Made by a program: the position numbers and the translations under genes
The notes under the pieces: generated by a model
The model's database searches: none
Seen by the model: only the letters and a program-made list of their open reading frames with translations
Told to the model about the DNA's origin: nothing
In this document: positions 1-5,860 of the stretch, in pieces
Layout: each line of letters begins with the position of its first letter
Position numbering within the stretch: position 1 is the first letter of the stretch
Source of the DNA: an uncultured Bacilli bacterium
GTDB lineage: Bacteria; Bacillota_I; Bacilli_A; RF39; UBA660
DNA: 9,843 nucleotides
Reading direction: 5' to 3'
Assembly (NCBI GenBank): GCA_944363745.1
Contig: CALVVD010000029.1
Location: forward strand, 1-9,843

Positions 1-504
1 AAGAAGAAATAAATAGATGCAGATGTGGTCACCTACACAGCATGCAACATCGGTAATATCGTTAGAGCGAGATGTTATGAGAAATCTATCGGGGTCTTTA
101 GGACATGGCGAGTTTTACATAGTTATTATATATGTACCTGAGAGGACTTATATATTCCTAAGTCTAAAAGGTTTAAAACACCAATAGTAAAAGGTAATGA
201 ATATACAAGGACTTGGTTAACCCAAGATATTCAAAAGATATATAAGTAGTCGGACTAGTCCATAGTAGTGAAGAAATGAGTAACGACCATGGAGCGAAGG
301 GACTAGCATATAAATTGCCTAATATATGAAATAATTTCTTATGCATGACATAATGAAGAAGTATAAAATGATTATATTAGATATGTTGAATAATTTATAT
401 GAAGAGCCTATAGCCTTAATAGGGCACGATTGGTTCTGTGAGGGGCACTGAGGCAAGCCTTTCACTAAAGAAAGAGAGGTGGAGTCGAGACGTGCCTACT
501 CGAC
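1..504 (+). mobile_element. Group II intron without an internal protein gene; 5' end not resolved, probably just outside the window
   Basis: This stretch has no convincing coding sequence but carries group II ribozyme landmarks in the right order. A domain III-like unit at 255-306 is closed by a perfect 7-bp helix (CTAGTCC/GGACTAG) around the familiar CATAGTAGTGAAGAAA and GGAGCGAAGGGAC segments. Domain IV (about 307-403) is only about 97 nt. Domain V lies at 404-436 and domain VI at about 440-504. Domain I sequence fills the left part, including an AACATC/GATGTT hairpin near 46-77. The 3' end GAC follows the AY rule. I find no GUGYG 5' terminus, so the 5' splice site is probably slightly upstream of position 1. 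With no reverse transcriptase/maturase in domain IV, any splicing or mobility would need a maturase in trans. That this is a group II intron is well supported by its motifs; its subclass and activity are inference. Confidence 0.85.
404..504 (+). ncRNA. Group II intron catalytic core: domains V and VI with branch-point adenosine
   Basis: Domain V spans 404-436. It starts GAGCC and ends GGTTC, which pair at the base and contain the AGC catalytic triad (405-407). An AC bulge at about 426-427 and a GCC/GGC apical helix around a small loop follow the family pattern. It is 33 nt against the usual 34, with a U-U mismatch in the lower helix. The linker TGTGAGGGG is typical of bacterial group II introns. 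Domain VI pairs GAG (440-442) with CTC (499-501) and GGCAC (444-448) with GTGCC (492-496). A498 is left bulged, 7 nt from the 3' end at C504, the expected branch-point position. Domain VI is long (about 65 nt) because of an extra AGGCAAGCCT hairpin (451-460) and a purine-rich insert. Confidence 0.85.
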
Positions 505-510
505 ATAGTA

Positions 511-1356
511 ATGAAGAAAAGTGATAAATATAGAGAAATACTTAGTGAGTTAACAATAAATAATTTTGACTATATTAAAGATAAATATAATTATACCCAA
601 AGTGAAATGTTAGGATTATTAGATTTTGGTAAAAGAACAGATTGTTTTTTAGATAAAAGGGAGATGTTTAACAATTTACTTTTAGAAAAACAATTTCTAT
701 TAGAATTAAATGAATCTAAAGTAGGTTTAATAAGTGATACTCATATAGGTAGTTATAAAGATAACTTTGACTATATTAATGCAGCTTATAATAGATTTGA
801 TTTAGAAAATATTGAAACAGTTTTTAATCTTGGAGATTTTTTTGATGCTTTTAATGAGCAAAAGGGCTATACTAAACAAGAAATAAATACTATTTGTACT
901 AAACAAATCCAAAGAGCATATGATTTATATCCTAAAAATAAAAAAACTTATATAATATTTGGCAATCATGATGAACTATTTAGAAAAGCAGGTATAGATT
1001 TAAGAAAAGAGTTAAATACTAGTTATTTAATTCCTTTAGGATATGGAGGATGTTATATAAAAATATATAATTATAAAATATTTTTAGAACACGAAGTAAA
1101 ATCATCAAGATTAGTACCACCTTTATATAACTATGATGCTATAATTGGAGGACATTCGCATTTCTTTAAATATAAAAGTACAAGGAATCACTTAAAAATA
1201 ACGAGTTGTTGTGATATTCAACCTAATGGCTATTTTAATGACTTATACTATCCTGGTTTTGCTACTTTAAATGCTGAATCTAATTTAACTGTTAATGGTT
1301 ATACTTTTAGAAATAATGATATAAAAGAAGTAATTAAAGTAAAAATAAAAGACTAG
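511..1356 (+). CDS. Calcineurin-like metallophosphoesterase, 281 aa
   Basis: Predicted cytoplasmic two-metal phosphoesterase. The catalytic domain starts at about residue 70 and has the full calcineurin-like motif set: SDTHIG (D76, H78), GDFFD (D109, D112), GNHDE (N152, H153), an FLEHE histidine (H194) and GGHSH (H215, H217). The substrate (cyclic nucleotide, nucleic acid or phosphoprotein) cannot be told from sequence. Residues 1-70 form a charged, probably helical extension not found in minimal family members. There is no signal peptide or membrane helix. The ATG at 511 is only 6 nt after the group II intron's 3' end, and there is no ribosome binding site at a normal distance: the nearest purine-rich stretch (GAGAGGTGG, about 474-482) is 28 nt away inside the intron. 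The true SD may therefore lie in the 5' exon. The coding frame is open back to 469 through intron sequence, but I do not count that as coding. Confidence 0.85.
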   Translation: MKKSDKYREILSELTINNFDYIKDKYNYTQSEMLGLLDFGKRTDCFLDKREMFNNLLLEKQFLLELNESKVGLISDTHIGSYKDNFDYINAAYNRFDLENIETVFNLGDFFDAFNEQKGYTKQEINTICTKQIQRAYDLYPKNKKTYIIFGNHDELFRKAGIDLRKELNTSYLIPLGYGGCYIKIYNYKIFLEHEVKSSRLVPPLYNYDAIIGGHSHFFKYKSTRNHLKITSCCDIQPNGYFNDLYYPGFATLNAESNLTVNGYTFRNNDIKEVIKVKIKD

Positions 1357-1367
1357 AAATTCTAGTC
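1351..1367. terminator. Palindrome between convergent genes, possible bidirectional terminator
   Basis: A GACTAGA/TCTAGTC inverted repeat with a 3-nt loop, flanked by A-runs on the left and ATTTT on the right, lies exactly where the metallophosphoesterase and the lipoprotein gene converge. It contains both stop codons. The stem is short and the T-run is only 4 nt, so termination strength is uncertain. Confidence 0.45.
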
Positions 1368-1826
1368 ATTTTCACATATAGCACCTAAGCTTTCATAAAC
1401 ACTTTTAATATCACTAACTTTAATCTTACCATCTTTTATTAACTGTCCATTAGCAGAATCAATTTCAAGTAATTTATCAGTATCTACTTTCTCATAATTA
1501 ATATCAACAGTAGAAGTTAATTTATTATCGTTAACTTCAACATCATACTTATAATAATCTACATCTTTATATGGACTATATAAAGATTCAATTTGACTTT
1601 TATAACTATTTAAAATATCTTCACTATCAGTTTCTATTGTTTCAACACTTTTAACTCTAGTAACATAATCTCCATCATAAGATACACTATACTTAAGATT
1701 AGTCTTAATATTGTTTTGATTCATACTTCTTGTACATGTCATTAAGTTTCCACTTTCTTTACTACAACCAGTAATTAATACTAAAAAAATAAAAATACCA
1801 CTAAATAATAAAATCTTCTTTTTCAT
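1362..1826 (-). CDS. Small lipoprotein, DUF1307/YehR-like, 154 aa
   Basis: The N-terminus is a classical lipoprotein signal: MKKK, a hydrophobic stretch (about residues 5-17) and a lipobox LITG-C with the lipidated cysteine at C21. The mature part is therefore expected to be anchored on the outer face of the membrane. The rest resembles YehR/DUF1307 lipoproteins: a YSVSYDGDYVTRV strand pair, a helix ending in SLYSPYKDVDYYKYDV, a TSTVDINYEKVD strand, and a C-terminal DGKIKVSDIKSVYESLGAIC segment. The family's function is unknown. C31 and C151 could form a disulfide. The ATG at 1826 is preceded by a perfect AGGAGG (1831-1836). It converges with the metallophosphoesterase and is divergent from the SPOR-like gene. 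The family call is by remembered pattern, not a search; lipoprotein status is secure. Confidence 0.8.
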   Translation of the reverse strand: MKKKILLFSGIFIFLVLITGCSKESGNLMTCTRSMNQNNIKTNLKYSVSYDGDYVTRVKSVETIETDSEDILNSYKSQIESLYSPYKDVDYYKYDVEVNDNKLTSTVDINYEKVDTDKLLEIDSANGQLIKDGKIKVSDIKSVYESLGAICEND

Positions 1827-1925
1827 AATTCCTCCTACTATTAATTTATCACTTTTATTAGAATTTTACTACAACTTTCGACAAAAAAATAAGAAAATAT
1901 TTGTTAAATTAATACTGGTGATAAT
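1827..1925. promoter_or_regulatory. Divergent intergenic region expected to hold promoters for both flanking genes
   Basis: This 99-bp AT-rich gap separates the divergent lipoprotein and SPOR-like genes, so both should start here. Rightward, TCGACA (1878-1883) is one mismatch from the TTGACA -35 consensus, but no good -10 stands at 17 nt. Leftward, TAAAAT (minus strand, near 1865) is a five-of-six -10 match without a clear -35. I see no operator-like inverted repeat. Exact promoter positions are uncertain. Confidence 0.3.
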
Positions 1926-2378
1926 ATGACGAAGAGTTTTTTTATAACAATGATAGTGGCTATACTTTTGGGATCAGTTCTTGGTAACTTTTTATTCGAA
2001 AAATATAAATTAGAAAGTACTGAAGTAGTAAAAGAAGTAAATAGTCTTTATTTTGTAATGGAAGGAAGTTATTCTAATTTAGATCAAGCTAAAAAGGCAA
2101 CTGAGGATATTGAAGTTAAGTTAATTACTAAAGAAGATGCTAATTATGTAGTATATCTTGCTATTACTAAAGATAGTAATAATTTAGAGAAGTTAGAAAA
2201 ACTTTATAAAGATTTAAATATTAATACCACTATAAAAACTATGAGTATTTCTAATAAAGAGTTTTTAGCAACTTTAGAGCAGATGGATTTATTACTTAAT
2301 AATACTAAAGAAAATGAGGAGATTTTATCTATTAATGAAGTAATACTTGCTAATTATCAAGAATTTGTTTTAGAGTAA
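1926..2378 (+). CDS. Membrane-anchored SPOR-like domain protein in the spoIIB position, 150 aa
   Basis: One N-terminal transmembrane helix (about residues 5-24) is followed by an extracytoplasmic domain. Residues 41-107 fit the SPOR pattern: a first strand LYFVMEGSYS, a helix NLDQAKKATEDI, a central strand NYVVYLAITKD, a second helix NLEKLEKLYKDL and a last strand INTTIKTM. SPOR domains bind peptidoglycan denuded of stem peptides, at septa or during engulfment. A helical, acidic tail (108-150) follows. In Bacillus the SPOR protein SpoIIB sits just upstream of maf-radC-mreB, and this gene lies just upstream of radC, which suggests a short SpoIIB counterpart (Bacillus SpoIIB is about twice as long). 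The start is ATG with the downstream-shifted SD GGTGAT (1917-1922). The SPOR assignment is probable; SpoIIB equivalence is inference from position. Confidence 0.7.
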   Translation: MTKSFFITMIVAILLGSVLGNFLFEKYKLESTEVVKEVNSLYFVMEGSYSNLDQAKKATEDIEVKLITKEDANYVVYLAITKDSNNLEKLEKLYKDLNINTTIKTMSISNKEFLATLEQMDLLLNNTKENEEILSINEVILANYQEFVLE

Positions 2379-2392
2379 AAAATTAAATACTG

Positions 2393-2414
2393 TATAAAAT
2401 ATAAATAGGGGGTG
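2393..2414 (+). promoter_or_regulatory. Possible -10 box and SD for radC
   Basis: TATAAA at 2393-2398, just before radC, could be a -10 element, with only a weak TTAGAG at -35 distance (2370-2375). The AGGGGGTG stretch (2407-2414) is a strong SD that decides the TTG start at 2420. Read-through from the SPOR-like gene is equally possible, since no terminator lies between them. Confidence 0.3.
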
Positions 2415-2419
2415 TTAAT

Positions 2420-3097
2420 TTGACTATAAAAGATATACCAGAAACAGAAAGACCACGAGAAAAGATGAGAAAAAAAGGAGCAGAGAGTCTTTCTACTAGT
2501 GAGTTACTTGCTATTATTCTTCAAGGAGGAGTAAAAAACGTTAATGCTAATGAACTTGCTTTTGAACTTCTAAAAGAAATAGGAAACTTAAAGAACTTTC
2601 TTAATTTATCTTATTTAGAACTTATAAAAATAAAAGGAATAGGACCAGTAAAAGCTGCTAAAATATTAGCGACAGTAGAACTTGGTAAAAGAATATTTTT
2701 AGGTGAAGAAGAAGTAAAAATAAAATTAAAAGATCCACTTAGTATTTATAATTATAGTAAATCATTTTTTTATGGAGTTAAACAAGAATGTTTTTATGCT
2801 CTATATTTAGATAGTAAAAAGAATTTACTTGCTTCTAAATTATTATTTAAAGGAACAATGACTAAAAGTAGTGTTCATCCTAGAGAAATATTTAAAGAAG
2901 CATATAAGACTAATGCAACTTATATTATTTGTTTACATAATCATCCATCAGGAAATGTTAATCCTAGTCCTAAAGATATAGAGTTTACTACTTATTTAGT
3001 TAAATTAGGTATGCTTCATGGTTGTCTTATTTATGATCATTTAATTGTTAGTGATGACAAATATTATAGTTTTTTAGAAAATAATTTACTAGAATAA
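2420..3097 (+). CDS. radC: RadC family JAMM-domain protein, 225 aa
   Basis: Full-length RadC. The N-terminal signature IKDIPETERPREKMRKKGAE is followed by a helix-hairpin-helix DNA-binding motif (IKGIGPVKAAKI, about residues 71-82) and a C-terminal JAB1/MPN metalloprotease-like domain. JAMM ligands are visible: E123 in KQECFYALYLD, H173 and H175 in HNHPSGN, and D186 in PSPKDIEF. Length matches the family (about 225-231 aa). RadC was once linked to DNA repair, but its actual biochemical role is unsettled. The TTG start is supported by a strong AGGGGGTG SD and by alignment with the usual N-terminus. It occupies the conserved place upstream of the mre genes, but maf (upstream) and mreB (downstream) are absent. 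Its TAA is followed directly by the untranslated leader of mreC. Confidence 0.95.
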   Translation: MTIKDIPETERPREKMRKKGAESLSTSELLAIILQGGVKNVNANELAFELLKEIGNLKNFLNLSYLELIKIKGIGPVKAAKILATVELGKRIFLGEEEVKIKLKDPLSIYNYSKSFFYGVKQECFYALYLDSKKNLLASKLLFKGTMTKSSVHPREIFKEAYKTNATYIICLHNHPSGNVNPSPKDIEFTTYLVKLGMLHGCLIYDHLIVSDDKYYSFLENNLLE

Positions 3098-3148
3098 TTG
3101 AAAAAAAACAAACAAAAAGGTATACTAAGATTTGAAAGGAATATTAAT

Positions 3149-3946
3149 ATGTATAGAAAAAATAAAAAGAGAAAGAAAATTATAATAATTATCATTGTCA
3201 TTTTTTGTTCCTTTTTTATTTTATTTTACTCACTTTCATCAAATAGAAAACAATCTGTTATAGAAAGTTATTTAAAGGATGCATCAGCTTTAATAATGAA
3301 AGTAGTAATGTTACCATTTACTTCTTTAAATGGAGAAAAAGGAGAAGATTTGACTGAAAGTTACATTATTCAAAAAAATTTAAATGTACATCTTGAAGAA
3401 GAAATAGAACAATTACGAGATACTTTAGATTTAAATCAAACTTTAACGGGTTATGATATTGTAAATGCTACTGTTATTACTAGAAATAAAGGATATTGGT
3501 ATCAAACACTAACAATAGATAAAGGTAAAAAAGATGGTTTAAAAGAAAATATGGTCGCTATTACGAAAAATGGACTTATTGGAAAAATAGAAAGAGTTAC
3601 TAATTATTCTAGTGAAATAAAATTAATAACTGCCAATGATGTAAATAATAAAGTATCTGTATCTATTGCCACTACAACAGGAGAGACTACCGCTATTTTA
3701 AGTGGTTATGATAAAGATAGTAATTTAGTTCAAATCAGTGGTGTTGATAGTAGAGTAGAGATAAATATTGGTGATGTTGTGACAACTAGTGGTTTAGGAG
3801 GAATGTTTCCAAGAGGAATATATATAGGAGAAGTTGAAACAATTACTAACGATAAATATGGTTTAAGTAAAACTTTAGGTATTAAAACTAATCAAGATTT
3901 TAATAATATTCACTATGTTACTATTCTTAAGGAGGAAAGCAAGTGA
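3149..3946 (+). CDS. mreC: Rod shape-determining protein MreC, 265 aa
   Basis: MreC is a bitopic membrane scaffold of the elongasome, linking cell-wall synthases (RodA/PBP2) with MreB and MreD. A basic N-terminus (MYRKNKKRKK) precedes one transmembrane helix (about 10-30), a periplasm-side coiled coil (about 67-97) and the twin beta-barrel MreC domain (about 102-262), with typical motifs KGYWYQTLTIDKGKKDGL, NGLIGKI and GDVVTTSGLGGMFPRGIYIGEV. I chose ATG 3149 because GAAAGGA (3134-3140) stands 8 nt before it. An in-frame TTG at 3098, flush with the radC stop, would add 17 residues and has no good SD. The 3' end overlaps mreD by 4 nt. mreB, normally directly upstream, is not in this window. 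Confidence 0.93.
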   Translation: MYRKNKKRKKIIIIIIVIFCSFFILFYSLSSNRKQSVIESYLKDASALIMKVVMLPFTSLNGEKGEDLTESYIIQKNLNVHLEEEIEQLRDTLDLNQTLTGYDIVNATVITRNKGYWYQTLTIDKGKKDGLKENMVAITKNGLIGKIERVTNYSSEIKLITANDVNNKVSVSIATTTGETTAILSGYDKDSNLVQISGVDSRVEINIGDVVTTSGLGGMFPRGIYIGEVETITNDKYGLSKTLGIKTNQDFNNIHYVTILKEESK

Positions 3947-4443
3947 TATTTCAAATAATAATAGTTATAATATCTTTTTTCCTAGATGGTATTCTTACTA
4001 ATTATCTTCCTTTTATGATAAATGATTTATCTCTATTTACTCCTTATTTTACAATTGTAAGTCTTATTATTATTTGTCCTTTTTTTAAAAAAGAGATTAA
4101 TAAATATTATATATTAGTTGGTATAGTAGGATTTTTATATGATTTATTCTATACTAATTTATTATTTGCAAATACTATTTTCTTTTTACTATTATCTTTA
4201 ATAATAGTTTATCTATATAAAAAGTTAGAGTCTAATATGTTAACAACTTTATTCTTTATTATTTTAATAATAGTTATTTATCAACTTATATATGCTTTAT
4301 CTTTATTAATCTTTAACGTTGTTCCTATAAATATTAATAATATTATTTACTTAATAGGAAATAGTTTAATACTTAATATAATCTATGGTGAAGTGCTTTA
4401 CCTAATTTGTAAATATTTACCTCATAAAAGACATATTAACTAA
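3943..4443 (+). CDS. mreD: Rod shape-determining protein MreD, 166 aa
   Basis: A very hydrophobic protein with about five predicted transmembrane segments, spanning nearly the whole chain, and no enzymatic motifs. Size, composition and position right after mreC match MreD, the integral membrane partner of MreC in the elongation machinery. MreD sequences diverge fast, so the call rests largely on gene order. The GTG start lies in a GTGA overlap with the mreC stop, behind GGAGGAA (3931-3937), indicating translational coupling. The last codons and the stop lie inside the terminator hairpin that follows. Confidence 0.88.
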   Translation: MIFQIIIVIISFFLDGILTNYLPFMINDLSLFTPYFTIVSLIIICPFFKKEINKYYILVGIVGFLYDLFYTNLLFANTIFFLLLSLIIVYLYKKLESNMLTTLFFIILIIVIYQLIYALSLLIFNVVPININNIIYLIGNSLILNIIYGEVLYLICKYLPHKRHIN

Positions 4444-4454
4444 TGTCTTTTTTT
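4426..4454 (+). terminator. Rho-independent terminator after mreD
   Basis: AAAAGACAT (4426-4434) pairs perfectly with ATGTCTTTT (4443-4451) around an 8-nt loop, and seven T's run from 4448 to 4454. The mreD stop codon TAA is at 4441-4443, in the loop/stem junction. This ends the radC-mreCD transcript and isolates spoIVFA. Confidence 0.75.
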
Positions 4455-4465
4455 AAATCTTTCCT

Positions 4466-4489
4466 CATATAATTTAATAGTATGGAGGA
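4466..4489 (+). promoter_or_regulatory. Promoter -10 (TATAAT) and SD for spoIVFA-spoIVFB
   Basis: CATATAAT at 4466-4473 contains a perfect sigma-A -10 (4468-4473) and also fits the sigma-E -10 pattern CATAxAAT, the factor that drives spoIVF in Bacillus subtilis. The -35 side is poor for either: GTCTTTT at 4445-4451, in the terminator stem, is only a partial sigma-E match. GGAGGA (4484-4489) is the SD for ATG 4495. A promoter here is likely because a terminator sits directly upstream; which sigma factor uses it is open. Confidence 0.45.
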
Positions 4490-4494
4490 TAGAT

Positions 4495-5070
4495 ATGGTT
4501 GAGTCAAAATTTTATCAAAAGAAAAATACAAATAATAATAGTAGTATTAAAAAGATTATAAAAAATACAATTACTAAAATTTTATTAACTATTATAGTTA
4601 CTTTAATTCTTTTAATAATTTTTAAAACTAATAGCGATTTTAAAGCTATGTTTAATAAATATGTTTATAATACATCATTACCTTTTACAGATTTTAAAGA
4701 ATTATATGATAAATATTTTTTAGGTAAAAAAAATAAGGAAACAACACAAACCTTTGTTGAAAAAATAACTTATTCTGATAAAAGTTTATATGAAGATGGA
4801 GTAAAACTAACTGTTAGTAATAATTATTTAGTTCCTGCAATAGATAGTGGAATTGTAGTTTTTATAGGTGATAAAGATAAATACGGTAAGACAGTAATTG
4901 TACAACAAGTAAATGGTGTAGATGTTTTTTATGGAAATATAAATAGTAATGTTAATATGTATGATTATATAGAAAAGGGTAGTTTAATAGGAGAAGCGAT
5001 AGATAATAATATTTATTTAGCATTTCAAAAAGAAGGAAACTTTGTCAGTTATAAAGACTATCTTAAATAA
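4495..5070 (+). CDS. spoIVFA: Stage IV sporulation protein SpoIVFA, degenerate M23/LytM domain, 191 aa
   Basis: SpoIVFA tethers and stabilises the SpoIVFB-BofA complex in the outer forespore membrane and is itself cleaved by SpoIVB to release sigma-K processing. A polar, Asn-rich N-terminus (1-27) precedes one transmembrane helix (about 28-44). The segment SLPFTDFKELYDKYFLG (about 61-77) matches the family's characteristic motif after the membrane helix. Residues 111-190 form a LytM-like beta domain (VPAIDSGIVVFIGDKDKYGKTVIVQ, then KGSLIGEA and LAFQKEGNFVSYKDYL). The zinc-binding His residues of active M23 peptidases are missing: the usual YxH region reads VFYGNI. It is therefore a regulator and not a peptidase, as is normal for SpoIVFA. 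ATG with GGAGGA. It overlaps spoIVFB by 29 nt, as expected for a stoichiometric pair. Confidence 0.88.
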   Translation: MVESKFYQKKNTNNNSSIKKIIKNTITKILLTIIVTLILLIIFKTNSDFKAMFNKYVYNTSLPFTDFKELYDKYFLGKKNKETTQTFVEKITYSDKSLYEDGVKLTVSNNYLVPAIDSGIVVFIGDKDKYGKTVIVQQVNGVDVFYGNINSNVNMYDYIEKGSLIGEAIDNNIYLAFQKEGNFVSYKDYLK

Positions 5071-5809
5071 AATATCTATAGATAAGAGTTGCTATATATT
5101 TATTATACTTGCTCTTTTATCAGCACATTTTCAAATGCTTTTAATAATATCTTTCCTTCTTTTAATTCATGAATGTGGTCATTTCTTTACTGCCCTTATT
5201 TTTAAATGGCCAACTGAAAAAATAGTCTTTTATCCCTTTGGAGGAGTCTCTAAGTTTTCTCATGCTATAAATTGTTCTTTAAAAGAAGAAATATTAGTTT
5301 TATTAATGGGTCCTATTATGCAACTTATTTTTTATTATTTCTTAACAAATGTAGATATATTTACTAACTATTATAGTAGTATAACAATAATTAATTATAG
5401 TATCTTAATTTTTAATCTTTTACCTATCTATCCTTTAGATGGAGGAAGACTTCTACATTGTTTTATTTGTTATTTTACTTCTTATAATTTAAGTTTTAAA
5501 ATAATTTATTTTATATCATATCTTCTCTTGTTAATAATTATCTTGTTATTTATTTATAACCCTAGTATTAATCTTCTCTTAATATTTATTATTCTAATTA
5601 TTAAACTGTTAAAAGAACAGAAATTAACAAACTATTATAAAGAAAAATTTTTATTAGAAAGATATTTATATAAATATAATTTTAAGAAAAGTAAAATTGT
5701 TACTAAGGAAAATAATTTTAAAAGAGATTATCATCATTTATTAAAAATAGGCCAAAAATATCTTTTAGAAGAAGAATATCTAAAAAATAAATACAAAAAT
5801 AATAGCTAA
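5042..5809 (+). CDS. spoIVFB: Stage IV sporulation intramembrane metalloprotease SpoIVFB (M50), 255 aa
   Basis: Site-2-protease-type intramembrane metalloprotease that cleaves pro-sigma-K in the mother cell. The catalytic HECGH motif (H43, E44, H47) lies in a membrane helix, and the third zinc ligand D133 is in NLLPIYPLDGG (125-135). About six transmembrane segments fill residues 18-190. YPFGG and LKEEILVLLMGP are family hallmarks, as is FLLERY after the last helix. The start is TTG at 5042 inside spoIVFA, behind AAGGA at a short 4-nt spacing. It places HExxH at residue 43, as I recall for Bacillus subtilis SpoIVFB, whereas the next in-frame ATG would delete half of the first helix. The C-terminus is about 33 residues shorter than the Bacillus protein (288 aa), so the ATP-sensing CBS domain looks incomplete. 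No terminator follows. Confidence 0.92.
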   Translation: MSVIKTILNKISIDKSCYIFIILALLSAHFQMLLIISFLLLIHECGHFFTALIFKWPTEKIVFYPFGGVSKFSHAINCSLKEEILVLLMGPIMQLIFYYFLTNVDIFTNYYSSITIINYSILIFNLLPIYPLDGGRLLHCFICYFTSYNLSFKIIYFISYLLLLIIILLFIYNPSINLLLIFIILIIKLLKEQKLTNYYKEKFLLERYLYKYNFKKSKIVTKENNFKRDYHHLLKIGQKYLLEEEYLKNKYKNNS

Positions 5810-5822
5810 TAATTGTTATAGA

Positions 5823-5831
5823 TGTTATAAT
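5823..5831 (+). promoter_or_regulatory. Extended -10 promoter of the DedA gene
   Basis: TGTTATAAT is a perfect extended -10 element (TG, one base, TATAAT) 30 nt before the ATG at 5861. The -35 position (TAGCTA, about 5803-5808) is poor, which extended -10 promoters tolerate. Predicted start of transcription is near 5838, leaving a short leader that contains the SD AAGGAGAGAG. Confidence 0.55.
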
Positions 5832-5860
5832 GATATAGACATGATAAAGGAGAGAGAGTT

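Noticed and set aside
368..451. Small ATG-to-TGA reading frame (27 codons) inside the intron
   Set aside because: It runs straight through domain V and the domain VI stem, has no SD, and shows no similarity to a reverse transcriptase; it is ribozyme sequence.
469..510. In-frame extension of the metallophosphoesterase into the intron
   Set aside because: Only 14 codons to a stop, entirely within domain VI, without a start codon and SD; better explained as intron RNA.
3098..3148. TTG start for mreC flush with the radC stop
   Set aside because: No suitable SD, while ATG 3149 has GAAAGGA at 8 nt and gives the normal short basic N-terminus before the membrane helix.
5813..5831. TTGTTA/TATAAT as a standard -35/-10 pair upstream of the DedA gene
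   Set aside because: The spacer is only 7 nt; the extended -10 TGTTATAAT is the better explanation.
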